Notes: generated by a model from the sequence alone, not told the origin. A stretch of 64,000 nucleotides of DNA from Paenibacillus glucanolyticus NBRC 15330 (GCF_004000885.1 NZ_BIMC01000012.1:1-64000), one strand, 5' to 3'; counted from the first letter of the stretch, positions 17,695 through 25,960 are shown. Made by a program: numbers and translations.

Positions 17695-19590
17695 TTACCG
17701 GTTCAACAGACTGCCCACATAGCGCAGCAGCTCGTTGGCACATACCGGGCAATATCCATGCTCCTCAATCAATCTGGAGCTGACCTCGTTGATCCGTTTC
17801 AACTGCACGGCATCCGGTGTTTTGGTCGAGGTTGTAATCTTGACGATATCCTTGAGATCGGTGAACAGCTTCTTCTCAATCGCTTCGCGCAGGCGCTCAT
17901 GATTGTGGTACTCGAATTTTTTGCCCTTGCGCGAGTAGGCTGAGATGCGAATCATAATCTCTTCCCGGAAAGCCTTCTTCGCATTTTCCGAGACTCCGAT
18001 CTGCTCCTCGATCGAGCGCATCAGTCTTTCATCCGGATCCATCTCCTCATCGGTCAGCGGATCGCGGATTTTCGTCCAGTTGCAGAACGCCTCGATATTA
18101 TCCAGATAATTCTCAAACAGCGTCTTGGCGGACTCTTCGAAGGAATACACAAAAGCCTTCTGCACCTCCTTCTTGGCCAAGTCATCATATTCCTTACGTG
18201 CGGCGGCGATGAAGTTCAGATAACGCTCCCGTTCGTCCTTCGTGATGGAAGCATGCTGATCCAGACCGTCCTTGATCGCCCGCAGCATATCCAGCGCGTT
18301 AATGCACTGAAGATCTTGCTTAATAAGAGCACTTGATATCCGGTTGATGACATAACGCGGGTCAATACCGGACATCCCCTCTTCCAGGTATTCATTCTGC
18401 ATCTCTTTTAAATCCGCTTCTTTATAGCCCTCTACTTCCACACCGTCGTACATGCGCATTTTTTTGATCAAGTCCATGCCCTGCTTCTTCGTTTCCTTCA
18501 GGCGCGTCAATACGGAGAATATGGCGGCTGAACGAAGGGCATGCGGCGCCACATGGATATGCTTCATATCACTTTGGCCAATCAGCTTTGAGTAGATTTT
18601 CTCCTCATCACTGACTCTCAGATTATAGGGAATCGGCATCACAATCATCCGGGACTGCAGCGCCTCATTTTTCTTGTTTGCTATAAACGCTTTGTACTCG
18701 GATTCGTTGGTATGGGCCACAATCAGCTCATCCGCGCTGATCAGCGCAAACCGGCCTGCTTTAAAGTTTCCTTCCTGGGTCAGGGACAATAAATTCCACA
18801 GAAACTTCTCATCGCATTTCAGCATCTCCTGAAATTCCATCAGACCGCGGTTTGCCTTGTTCAACTCGCCGTCAAAACGGTACGCGCGAGGATCGGATTC
18901 TGAGCCATATTCCGTAATGGTGGAAAAATCGATGCTGCCGGTTAAGTCCGCAATGTCCTGGGATTTAGGGTCGGAAGGGCTGAATGTCCCGATGCCGACT
19001 CTGCTCTCCTCGGAGATGAGCACCCGCTGGACTTCAACCTGCTCGATATCTCCGCCGTATTCGGTTTTGAGTCTCAACTGGCAGGCCGGGCACAAATTCC
19101 CCTCAATTCGAACGCCAAGCTCCTTCTCGATTTCCGGTCTGAGCTCAAGAGGAATCAAATGCAGCGGTTCCTCCTGCATCGGGCAGCCGGAGATCGCATA
19201 CACCGCTCCCCGGTCGGTACGGGAATGCTTCTCCAGGCCCCTCTTCAGCAGCGTAACCAAGGTCGATTTACCGCCGCTGACCGGCCCCATAAGCAGCAGT
19301 ATGCGTTTGCGTACATCGAGCCTGCGGGCCGCGGAATGGAAATATTCCTCTACGAGTTTCTCAACCGCACGGTCGAGACCGAAAATTTCCTGTTCAAAAA
19401 ACTTATATTTTTTCTGGCCCCCGATCTCCTCAAAACCGTAGGATTCGATCATGTCATATACACGGGCATGTGCCGTCATGGCTGGAGAGGGGTCCTTCTT
19501 CAGCAATTCGATGTATTCCCTGAATGTGCCGCTCCACGCCAAACGGTCGCCTTCAGCCCGATACGATGCTATGCGTTCGAAAATATCCAT
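17695..19590 (-). CDS. prkA: PrkA serine protein kinase
   Basis: PrkA-family protein of 631 residues, the same length as the Bacillus subtilis protein. An N-terminal AAA+ domain contains the Walker A motif MGPVSGGKST; the C-terminal domain at about 400-620 has the family's kinase-like fold. PrkA is reported to act in early sporulation. A longer frame starts at 19656, but AGGAGG lies 7 nt before the ATG at 19590 (MDIFERIASYR), which also gives the conserved length. An ATACACT element about 75 bp upstream resembles a sigma-E -10 box, without a clear -35. The usual partner yhbH is not adjacent. Confidence 0.94.
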   Translation of the reverse strand: MDIFERIASYRAEGDRLAWSGTFREYIELLKKDPSPAMTAHARVYDMIESYGFEEIGGQKKYKFFEQEIFGLDRAVEKLVEEYFHSAARRLDVRKRILLLMGPVSGGKSTLVTLLKRGLEKHSRTDRGAVYAISGCPMQEEPLHLIPLELRPEIEKELGVRIEGNLCPACQLRLKTEYGGDIEQVEVQRVLISEESRVGIGTFSPSDPKSQDIADLTGSIDFSTITEYGSESDPRAYRFDGELNKANRGLMEFQEMLKCDEKFLWNLLSLTQEGNFKAGRFALISADELIVAHTNESEYKAFIANKKNEALQSRMIVMPIPYNLRVSDEEKIYSKLIGQSDMKHIHVAPHALRSAAIFSVLTRLKETKKQGMDLIKKMRMYDGVEVEGYKEADLKEMQNEYLEEGMSGIDPRYVINRISSALIKQDLQCINALDMLRAIKDGLDQHASITKDERERYLNFIAAARKEYDDLAKKEVQKAFVYSFEESAKTLFENYLDNIEAFCNWTKIRDPLTDEEMDPDERLMRSIEEQIGVSENAKKAFREEIMIRISAYSRKGKKFEYHNHERLREAIEKKLFTDLKDIVKITTSTKTPDAVQLKRINEVSSRLIEEHGYCPVCANELLRYVGSLLNR

Positions 19591-19856
19591 ATCGCTACCT
19601 CCTATGAGTCTGTTTATGGGGATTGGCTTCCATTCCACAGCGTCATTAGAAAACATTCCATTTTCGAAAAAAGTGTATTACATACCTATGCGGCTTACTT
19701 GGAATAGTTGACCTTATTTTCGAAGTCAAGCAAGTGCTTTTTTGATGAACTCTCCGAGCAGTCTACACCCGGATACGCATGAAAGCAGTCCCCATGCTAT
19801 ACTGAAATTACATTAACGTGACATCAAACATGTTTCGGATCAAAAGGAGAGTAACC

Positions 19857-20636
19857 ATGGCGATAAAGCATGAAGCCGAGCTGTACGCTCCCTTAAAAGC
19901 CTTTTTTGAAATGAATGGATATGAAGTAAAAGGTGAGGTTCGCCATTGTGATCTTGTCGGTATGAAGGAAGGCCTCGAGGAGCCGCTTATTGTGGAGTTA
20001 AAAAAAACATTTAATCTTGCGCTGCTGCTCCAGGGCATCGAGAGACTGAAGCTGACTCCGTACGTTTATCTGGCGGTCGAGAAGAGCCGTGCGAAAAAAG
20101 GAGCGGTCAATCAGCGCTGGAACGAGCTGTCAGGGTTATGCGGGCGCCTTGGTCTGGGACTTATCACGGTAACCTTCTACAAAACCAAAGCTCCTTTTGT
20201 GGAAGTGCTCTGTGAGCCGGAGATGGCCGTACAGACGGGCCGAACGGCCATCAGACGGAAGGAGCGCCTGTTGTATGAGTTTCGGGAGCGCAGCGGTGAT
20301 TACAACACGGGCGGCATAACAAGAGCCAAGCTGGTTACCGCATATCGCGAGAAAACGCTGCGTGTAGCTGCAGCCATGAATTCCGCGGAAGCGGAGCAGC
20401 GCAGCTTGCATGAACTGCAGGAGCAGGAGCACGGGCTTCAAGCAGGGCGTGCAGCCGCTGCGCTGCCCGGCATTTCCCCCGCGGCTGTGCGGGATCGAAG
20501 CGGCGTAGGATCGGCTGCTGATATCCTGCAGCGCAATTATTATGGCTGGTTCCGCCGGGTGAGCCGCGGACGCTACGTGCTGACGCCTGCCGGTATCCAA
20601 GCCCTGGCAGACTACGCCACCGTGTTAAAATCATAA
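19857..20636 (+). CDS. DUF2161 protein with PD-(D/E)XK-like fold
   Basis: Protein of 259 residues. The N-terminal 120 residues carry a nuclease-like signature, Asp32 (HCDLVGM) and Glu47-Leu-Lys49 (IVELKK), in the order and spacing of PD-(D/E)XK enzymes. A basic linker follows (AIRRKERLLYEF), and the C-terminus has DILQRNYYGWFRRVSRGRY, which looks like a winged helix ending in a basic wing. This is the DUF2161 putative phosphodiesterase family; the substrate is unknown. The ATG at 19857 has AGGAG 7 nt upstream. The gene is single, with no restriction or repair gene beside it. Confidence 0.75.
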   Translation: MAIKHEAELYAPLKAFFEMNGYEVKGEVRHCDLVGMKEGLEEPLIVELKKTFNLALLLQGIERLKLTPYVYLAVEKSRAKKGAVNQRWNELSGLCGRLGLGLITVTFYKTKAPFVEVLCEPEMAVQTGRTAIRRKERLLYEFRERSGDYNTGGITRAKLVTAYREKTLRVAAAMNSAEAEQRSLHELQEQEHGLQAGRAAAALPGISPAAVRDRSGVGSAADILQRNYYGWFRRVSRGRYVLTPAGIQALADYATVLKS

Positions 20637-20680
20637 AATGTACATTCATCAGCCCGAAAACCGGCAAATCCCGTGATGCA

Positions 20681-20734
20681 AAAAAAGGCTGCTGATTCTA
20701 CTCCAGACCTGATAACAGGTCCAATCAGCAGCCT
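20681..20734 (-). terminator. Terminator after the aminotransferase gene
   Basis: AGGCTGCTGATT (20686-20697) pairs perfectly with AATCAGCAGCCT (20723-20734). On the minus strand a run of six T follows. Convergent DUF2161 transcription would also meet this hairpin. Confidence 0.88.
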
Positions 20735-20777
20735 ACCCTATGTTATTAACGATACTTAAAGAAGCAGCCTTCCATGT

Positions 20778-21992
20778 CTAATTACGGGCAGTAAATTCCA
20801 GCACCGCTTCGCTGATCAGATTCATGCCCAGCAGCAGCTCATCCCGGCCCGGATGCGTAAAATTCAGCCGGATGCATTCACGGGTATGATCTTCGGCGGA
20901 ACACATCGAGCCTGGCAGGAAAGCCGCACCTTTGAGTAAAGAAGCTCTCAGCAGCGCATCGCCATTCAAGCCAGGTGGCAGCTGCACCCAGAGAAACATC
21001 CCGCCGGAAGGTACCGCATACGTCGAATCCTTCCATGCGCTGCGCTTCAGCAGCTCTACCATCAGTTTAAGCCTCGTTGCGTACTCCCGGTTCAGCATGC
21101 CGATGTGATCCTCCAGCTGAAAATGCTTGGATTCCAGCAGATTGTGCAGCATCCGCTGATTCAGCATACTGGATTGCCAATCGGCCATTTGCTTCACCGC
21201 CGTCATCATCTCAATGACGCGCCGATTTCCTGCGGCCCATCCTGTACGAAGCGCCGGTGCAACCGTTTTGCTGAAGGAGCCAACATATAGAACATGCTTA
21301 CCCTGGGGTTCCTCCAGTGAGAATATTGAAGGAATTCTTGTCCCCTGATTCTTGGCATCCGCAAAATAAAGATCGCCGTAAGAATCATCCTCCACAATGA
21401 GAAGCCCATGCTGAACACACAGCTCCAGCACCTGCTTGCGCCGCTCCAAACTCCACATCACGCCTGTCGGATTGGTAAAATTGGGCGCAGCCATCAGCAG
21501 CTTCGGCTTGTGCTGCCGGATCATCGCTTCGAGATGCTCTGGCAGCATCCCGTTCTGATCTCCCTCAACAGGCACAATGAGGGCGCCCTGTAGACGCAGC
21601 ACCTGAAGCAGTCCAGGCGAGGTTGGATTCTCGACCAGCACCGGGTCACCCGGGTCCACATACACCCTGACCAGCAAGTCAATGGCCTGCTGCGTACCGG
21701 TTGTCAGTAAAATATGCTGGGGCTGAACGCTAAGCCCCTTTCGCCGGGAAAAATCCTGGCTCAGCCATTCGCGGAGCGGCCCGTATCCTTCCGCCTCACC
21801 ATACTGCAGCGCTAGCGGATCCTCAGACAGGACCGATGTCGCTGCCTCTGCCAGAGAATGCAGAGGGAATAACTCTTCGGCCGGAAGCTCTTCTGCCAAG
21901 GAAATAAAAGAATCCCGCTTCGCAAGTTCCCTGATATCGCGCAGCGGGGATGACAAAAGGGTCTGTGCACGGGAAGCAAAGGAATACTGCAT
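20778..21992 (-). CDS. PLP-dependent aminotransferase, class I/II
   Basis: Fold-type I aminotransferase of 404 residues, similar to the aminotransferase half of MocR regulators and to 2-aminoadipate transaminases (LysN), but without a DNA-binding domain. The PLP lysine is in VGSFSKTVAPALRTGW; TTGTQQAIDLL and NFTNPTGV are other cofactor motifs, and the late CIRLNFT supplies the carboxylate-binding Arg. The substrate is not predicted. A longer frame begins at 22019; AGAGGAGGG lies 7-9 nt before the ATG at 21992, which is chosen. The neighbouring response regulator gene lies 110 bp upstream on the same strand. Confidence 0.9.
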   Translation of the reverse strand: MQYSFASRAQTLLSSPLRDIRELAKRDSFISLAEELPAEELFPLHSLAEAATSVLSEDPLALQYGEAEGYGPLREWLSQDFSRRKGLSVQPQHILLTTGTQQAIDLLVRVYVDPGDPVLVENPTSPGLLQVLRLQGALIVPVEGDQNGMLPEHLEAMIRQHKPKLLMAAPNFTNPTGVMWSLERRKQVLELCVQHGLLIVEDDSYGDLYFADAKNQGTRIPSIFSLEEPQGKHVLYVGSFSKTVAPALRTGWAAGNRRVIEMMTAVKQMADWQSSMLNQRMLHNLLESKHFQLEDHIGMLNREYATRLKLMVELLKRSAWKDSTYAVPSGGMFLWVQLPPGLNGDALLRASLLKGAAFLPGSMCSAEDHTRECIRLNFTHPGRDELLLGMNLISEAVLEFTARN

Positions 21993-22102
21993 GGAAGTCC
22001 CTCCTCTAACCGTTATCAAAACCTCGGTTTTGTATTCAGGAGCCTCTTAACAACCTCTAAAAGGTATTCCTGATGTTTATATATTATACCTTATGAACCA
22101 CA

Positions 22103-22759
22103 TCACGCATATATTTGCCTGCCTTGGCGGGTATACAGTGCGTACTTTTCGATCGCTTGCGCACGGGTGGAGACCCCAAGCTTCACGTATATTTTGCGGA
22201 GGTAATTATCAATGGAGCGGCGGCTTACTTGAATTTCCATGGCAATTTTATCGTAGGTTATGCCTTGGACAATCCGTTCCATAATAAAGGCCTCCGTCTC
22301 GGAGAGCTGAAGTCCACCTTCATTCATGGCAGATGCCGTTAGGGGCCATATTCCTTGCCTTACCCACTCGAGCGGCAGTGATGCAACACCTTCCCGCAGG
22401 CCGGTAATCATATGTATAAGCTGAAAGGTGGATGCCTGTTTGGATAACAGCCCGCTTGCGCCGCGGCTGATCAAGGATTGCAGCAAGGGAAGACCATCGT
22501 TATCGGTCATGATGACAACATGGGTCCTCGGAGACAGCTGCTTCATCTGCTCCAGCACGGCTTCAGACGTGTGCTCCTGCAGGTGATAATCCAATAGAAC
22601 CAAGTCAGGAAGCAAATCCCCGACCAATCGAAGCCCTTCTGAATCTGAGGATGTCATTCCCTCAACGAGCAGATCCTGCTGCTCTTCCAAAATCAATTTT
22701 GTTCCCAGCATGCTTGTAGGTTGACTGCCAACTATAACTACCCGCCAAACCTGATTCAT
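22103..22759 (-). CDS. NarL/LuxR-type response regulator, degenerate receiver
   Basis: DNA-binding protein of 218 residues: a receiver domain at 1-125 and a LuxR-type helix-turn-helix at about 150-210 (GITYDKIAMEIQVSRRSIDNYLRKIYVKL, written here as one helix block at residues 165-193). The phosphoacceptor Asp57 (LVLLDYHL), the Thr of VVIMTDND and the Lys of LLSKQAS are kept, but the acidic pair near the N-terminus is replaced by Gly11-Ser12, so magnesium binding and phosphorylation are doubtful. No histidine kinase gene is adjacent. AGGAGG lies 11 nt before the ATG. Confidence 0.85.
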   Translation of the reverse strand: MNQVWRVVIVGSQPTSMLGTKLILEEQQDLLVEGMTSSDSEGLRLVGDLLPDLVLLDYHLQEHTSEAVLEQMKQLSPRTHVVIMTDNDGLPLLQSLISRGASGLLSKQASTFQLIHMITGLREGVASLPLEWVRQGIWPLTASAMNEGGLQLSETEAFIMERIVQGITYDKIAMEIQVSRRSIDNYLRKIYVKLGVSTRAQAIEKYALYTRQGRQIYA

Positions 22760-23134
22760 TTTCTAATAGACCTCCTGTTTCAACGAACTTGAATCTCTAT
22801 CATCTCTATTAAGTAAGCGCCGTCATTTCCTTACATACCCGGCATGCGATTTCTCGTTGTTTGCGGCTATGGATTGATACAATTCCATCCTGTTATCCGT
22901 ATAGAAAAAAGGTTAATTAATCCTATAGACGCAGGGCCTTTGACGATATGTATGGCGAATGTCTTATATGTATCCTATTTGATAATCAAATCTATACAGA
23001 TTGTATCCCACTCTAACTTTCTAGGCAATCTATTTTTCATAAAAAACGCGCGCTTTTTGTTCGTCTTTGCGAAAGTAATCCTGACATGATAGAATGATAT
23101 CTGGAAAAAATGATAGTTTTTGAGGGGTGATGAT
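22760..23134. other. Intergenic region without a gene
   Basis: This 375-bp AT-rich gap between divergent genes holds no convincing reading frame. It contains a perfect 15-bp palindrome, ATTTGAT-A-ATCAAAT (22977-22991), and a sigma-A promoter for the rightward gene (listed separately). No RNA family was recognised. Confidence 0.6.
23067..23095 (+). promoter_or_regulatory. Sigma-A promoter
   Basis: TTGCGA (23067-23072), a 17-bp spacer and TAGAAT (23090-23095), 39 bp before the start of the coiled-coil membrane protein gene. Confidence 0.6.
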
Positions 23135-23548
23135 ATGCCAATGTTAGAGCCGGAAAACAATGCCCCCTATAAATCCCGTGAGGAAGTGCATCAAAAAGGG
23201 CCTTCTACCAAATGGTTCTGGGTATTTTGGATTGTTCTGATCGGGCTGGGGACGACCGCAGCCTACCTATATAGCAATCATTTAAAAGAGCAGGTCGTTG
23301 TGCAGTTGCAGCAGGATACGCGCAAGGAGATGGCATCGTTCAAAGCGGAGTATGACCAAAGGTTTAATGAGCTGGTTCAGGAAATGGATGAGATGCAGAG
23401 CAAGGTTCAGTCCTTTAATGAACTGCTGACCTTTACCAAGGATCAGGCTAGCGGCAAGACGGACAACAGCAATAAGCTGTATAGTCAGTTAAGCCAGGTA
23501 GAGAAACAGCTGAAGGAGCTGGAACGCAAGATGGAGCTGCTCAAGTGA
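23135..23548 (+). CDS. Single-span membrane protein with coiled coil
   Basis: Unrecognised protein of 137 residues. A short polar N-terminus is followed by one transmembrane helix at about residues 25-47 and a long hydrophilic region rich in Glu, Gln and Lys (heptad pattern from about 60 to the end, e.g. LSQVEKQLKELERKMELL) predicted to be a coiled coil outside the membrane. The ATG at 23135 is chosen because GAGGGG lies 7 nt upstream. Its TGA overlaps the GTG start of the next gene by 4 nt (GTGA), so the two products are translationally coupled and probably act together at the cell surface. Confidence 0.72.
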   Translation: MPMLEPENNAPYKSREEVHQKGPSTKWFWVFWIVLIGLGTTAAYLYSNHLKEQVVVQLQQDTRKEMASFKAEYDQRFNELVQEMDEMQSKVQSFNELLTFTKDQASGKTDNSNKLYSQLSQVEKQLKELERKMELLK

Positions 23549-24630
23549 CCAGGCTGAGATATATTCGTCCCAAGCAGCTCAACCGAACGTTTATGCTAGC
23601 CATCGCTCCTTTTATCGGATTGCTGCTGTGTATGTGGTTGATAACCAAGCCGCCGCACCTATCACACGAAACCGCTGAGTACATACCTTCCAGCAGCATA
23701 TCGGAACAGTCCGCCGTCATCATGCAAGAATTGGATCAAGCGTCCGTCACTGCGGAGCAAACGATATCTTCTATTGAAAAAACAGCCAAGCTCTATCAGC
23801 AGACGACAGCCTCGGTAGGAACGATTCTGCGAACCGCGGAATCCCAGGCTGCACGCCCGGAGCAAATCTATAACCGCCGGATCACAAGCAAACTGGGGGT
23901 CCCGATCGAGACGGTTAACAGCGACCGGATTCGAATCGAGTTATATAAGATCAATCCGGGTACCTATCACGGTTACGCGATGAAGGTCAAGCTGAAGGAC
24001 CCTTCCGCCATGAGTATGTCACTGGGCAGTGAAAGCGGCAGACCCGGGTCCGTCGAAACGACCATGCGTGCGGTAAGTCGGCATGGCGCGGTTGCCGGCA
24101 TTAATGCCGGCGGATACGCGGATGGCAACGGGGGCAGGCATCCGCTAAGCACAACCTTTTATAAGGGCAAGTACGTTTCAGGATTTCAACCGAGCTTTAA
24201 GGATCTTTCCTTTGTCGGCATGAGCAAATCCGGCAAGCTGATCGGTGGAAAATTCTACAATCAGAGCGATCTTGATCGCCTGGATCCGGTATTCGGTGCT
24301 ACCTTTGTGCCCGTGCTGCTCCAAAACGGCTACAAAACCACCATTCCCGAGAAGTGGCGAACGGCCCCTGGACGGGCACCTCGCACGGTCATCGGCAATT
24401 ACAAGGATGATCAGCTGCTCATTCTCGTAACCGAAGGATACGATGAGAAGGGTAAATCCGGCGCTACACTGCAGGAACTGCAAAACAAGCTGAAAAAATT
24501 GGGCGTCATCGACGCTTATAATCTGGATGGCGGCGGCTCGGCCTCCCTTGTCCTGAACGGTCGTGTCGTGAACAAGCCATCAGACGGAAGTCTGCGGCCC
24601 GTGCCAACACACTTCCTATTTTTCGAGTAA
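23545..24630 (+). CDS. Phosphodiester glycosidase (NAGPA domain) family protein
   Basis: Membrane-anchored protein of 361 residues. Residues 16-33 form an N-terminal signal anchor, a helical spacer follows to about residue 105, and the C-terminal 220 residues are an NAGPA/DUF2233 domain: motifs AGINAGGYADGNGG, APGRAPRTVIG and the terminal YNLDGGGSASLVLNGRVVN are diagnostic. Family members cleave GlcNAc-phosphodiesters or act on surface glycans and exopolysaccharide; the substrate here is unknown. It starts at GTG within the stop of the preceding coiled-coil gene. A short gap and a promoter for the next small gene follow. Confidence 0.88.
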   Translation: MTRLRYIRPKQLNRTFMLAIAPFIGLLLCMWLITKPPHLSHETAEYIPSSSISEQSAVIMQELDQASVTAEQTISSIEKTAKLYQQTTASVGTILRTAESQAARPEQIYNRRITSKLGVPIETVNSDRIRIELYKINPGTYHGYAMKVKLKDPSAMSMSLGSESGRPGSVETTMRAVSRHGAVAGINAGGYADGNGGRHPLSTTFYKGKYVSGFQPSFKDLSFVGMSKSGKLIGGKFYNQSDLDRLDPVFGATFVPVLLQNGYKTTIPEKWRTAPGRAPRTVIGNYKDDQLLILVTEGYDEKGKSGATLQELQNKLKKLGVIDAYNLDGGGSASLVLNGRVVNKPSDGSLRPVPTHFLFFE

Positions 24631-24652
24631 TGGAATCGGCTTCATATTCTCA

Positions 24653-24681
24653 TTTATTTTTTCGCCCAAGGTGGTTATAAT
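24653..24681 (+). promoter_or_regulatory. Promoter of the 34-residue membrane peptide gene
   Basis: TTTATT (24653-24658), a 17-bp spacer and a perfect TATAAT (24676-24681), 28 bp before the ATG. Confidence 0.55.
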
Positions 24682-24709
24682 AAGAATAGCTTAGCAGGAG
24701 GTGGCAAGG

Positions 24710-24814
24710 ATGTCTTTCTCATTAACCTTTTGGATCGTCATGCTCGTGTTTGCCCTTTACATGGTCGGCATTTGGACCTCGTCATACAATGATGATAAAA
24801 CCAAAGGCCTGTAA
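24710..24814 (+). CDS. 34-residue single-span membrane peptide
   Basis: Very small gene with all normal signals: AGGAGG (24696-24701) 8 nt before ATG, a promoter upstream and a terminator 7 nt past the TAA. The product begins MSFSLTFWIVMLVFALYMV and is one hydrophobic helix of about 20 residues followed by a short polar tail with Asp-Asp and Lys (YNDDKTKGL). No family was recognised; such peptides often modulate membrane complexes, but nothing here shows a partner. Confidence 0.7.
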   Translation: MSFSLTFWIVMLVFALYMVGIWTSSYNDDKTKGL

Positions 24815-24820
24815 GGCATA

Positions 24821-24851
24821 AACTCCCCCGAAATACGGGGGAGTTTTTATT
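24821..24851 (+). terminator. Terminator after the small membrane peptide gene
   Basis: ACTCCCCCG pairs with CGGGGGAGT around a short AAATA loop, followed by TTTTTATTTT. Confidence 0.9.
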
Positions 24852-24861
24852 TTATTGCGAA

Positions 24862-24890
24862 ACAAAAAAGGCACCGCTCTTTAGCGATGC
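24862..24890 (-). terminator. Terminator after abrB
   Basis: GCACCGCT (24871-24878) pairs with AGCGATGC (24883-24890) with one wobble; on the minus strand it ends in CTTTTTTGTTT. Confidence 0.8.
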
Positions 24891-24915
24891 TCAAAAGGTA
24901 ATTCATATTAGGCAA

Positions 24916-25170
24916 CTAGGCATGTTTCGGAAGCTGTTGCATTTCGGACATGCATTGCGAGCAGATGTAGCGCTCTTTAAACTCGCTTACACCATCCATA
25001 GAACCACAGAAGACACACTTCGGACGATAGCGCTCTAATATAATATGGTCCCCCTGTACAAGAATTTCTACGGGATCCCCCTCGTTCATTTGATATCTCT
25101 TCCGCAGAGACTTAGGCAGAACGATTCTTCCCAGCTGATCGACCTTACGAACAACACCAGCAGGTTTCAT
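24916..25170 (-). CDS. abrB: AbrB-family transition-state regulator
   Basis: DNA-binding protein of 84 residues. The N-terminal swapped-hairpin domain (VRKVDQLGRIVLPKSLRKRY) is nearly identical in form to AbrB and SpoVT. The C-terminal 35 residues hold two CxxC pairs (CVFCG and CSQC), a zinc-ribbon-like element not found in the roughly 95-residue Bacillus subtilis AbrB but seen in Paenibacillus-type relatives. It probably represses stationary-phase genes during growth. It has its own sigma-A promoter and terminator. Confidence 0.88.
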   Translation of the reverse strand: MKPAGVVRKVDQLGRIVLPKSLRKRYQMNEGDPVEILVQGDHIILERYRPKCVFCGSMDGVSEFKERYICSQCMSEMQQLPKHA

Positions 25171-25244
25171 AACGATTGTACACCTCTTTCATTTTCAACA
25201 AGTGATTTCTGACACCACAATTACAGAACTGATAATAAGGGCCT

Positions 25245-25273
25245 AGTATAATAGTTCGATAAAAAGTTGTCGA
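25245..25273 (-). promoter_or_regulatory. Sigma-A promoter of abrB
   Basis: On the minus strand TCGACA (25273-25268), a 17-bp spacer and TATACT (25250-25245). About 75 nt of untranslated leader precedes the abrB start. Confidence 0.7.
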
Positions 25274-25366
25274 ATCCTGCTGGATATTAAGAATTTCTTA
25301 GTTTTTTTCAATATCAAATAGGTATACTGGATGATTTTTCCCTAAAAACTCGAAGTTTTGCAGCTT

Positions 25367-25831
25367 TTAATCCATACCCGGGAAATCCAGCTGGCGTAAT
25401 GCCTCGTATACCATAATCGCAGCCGAATTGGACAAATTCAGCGAGCGGACCTTATCTGTCATCGGCATCCGTATGCAATGCTCGCTATTTGCAGCAAGCA
25501 GCTCTGGAGGCAGACCCTTGGTCTCTTTGCCAAAAACCAGAAAATCGCCATCCTGATACTCGATATCCATGTAACGCTTGGTTGCCTTCGTCGTGGCATA
25601 GAAATAACGTCCGTCCGGATACAGTGCCTTTAATTCCTCAAAGGAATCGTGGTATTCAATATGTACGGCATACCAGTAATCCAGCCCTGCCCGCTTCAAT
25701 GTTTTATCATCTGTATTAAAGCCGAGCGGACGGACCAGATGCAGATGAGTGCCTGTTGCGGCGCAGGTTCTGGCGATATTGCCCGTATTGGCGGGGATTT
25801 CCGGTTCGACTAGTACGATGTGTAATGCCAT
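25367..25831 (-). CDS. trmL: tRNA (cytidine/uridine-34 2'-O)-methyltransferase
   Basis: SPOUT-fold methyltransferase of 154 residues that methylates the wobble ribose of leucine tRNAs with SAM. N-terminal EPEIPANTGNIARTCAATGT and the knot motifs LVFGKETKGLP and CIRMPM...SLNLSNSAAI are diagnostic. A frame from GTG at 25846 exists, but orthologues start MALH, corresponding to the ATG at 25831, which is chosen despite a long 12-nt spacing from AGGTGG. It stands 115 bp downstream of serC's terminator side and is monocistronic. Confidence 0.93.
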   Translation of the reverse strand: MALHIVLVEPEIPANTGNIARTCAATGTHLHLVRPLGFNTDDKTLKRAGLDYWYAVHIEYHDSFEELKALYPDGRYFYATTKATKRYMDIEYQDGDFLVFGKETKGLPPELLAANSEHCIRMPMTDKVRSLNLSNSAAIMVYEALRQLDFPGMD

Positions 25832-25903
25832 GTTGATAAAGTCCACCTTTTCTTCTGTTTTCTTCTATTATAACCGATTCCATCCCGAATTCCCGGGGTA
25901 TCC

Positions 25904-25941
25904 AGAAATAACCTTCCGCTGATGGGCGGAAGGTTATTTCT
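25904..25941 (-). terminator. Terminator after serC
   Basis: A perfect 16-bp stem, AGAAATAACCTTCCGC (25904-25919) with GCGGAAGGTTATTTCT (25926-25941). The stem's own AT-rich ends supply T residues in both directions. Confidence 0.8.
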
Positions 25942-25960
25942 GTTCATCTTCGATGATGTA

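Noticed and set aside
19680-19700. Sigma-E promoter for prkA
   Set aside because: ATACACT fits the -10 element, but no acceptable -35 lies 13-15 bp upstream, so it is mentioned only in the gene entry.
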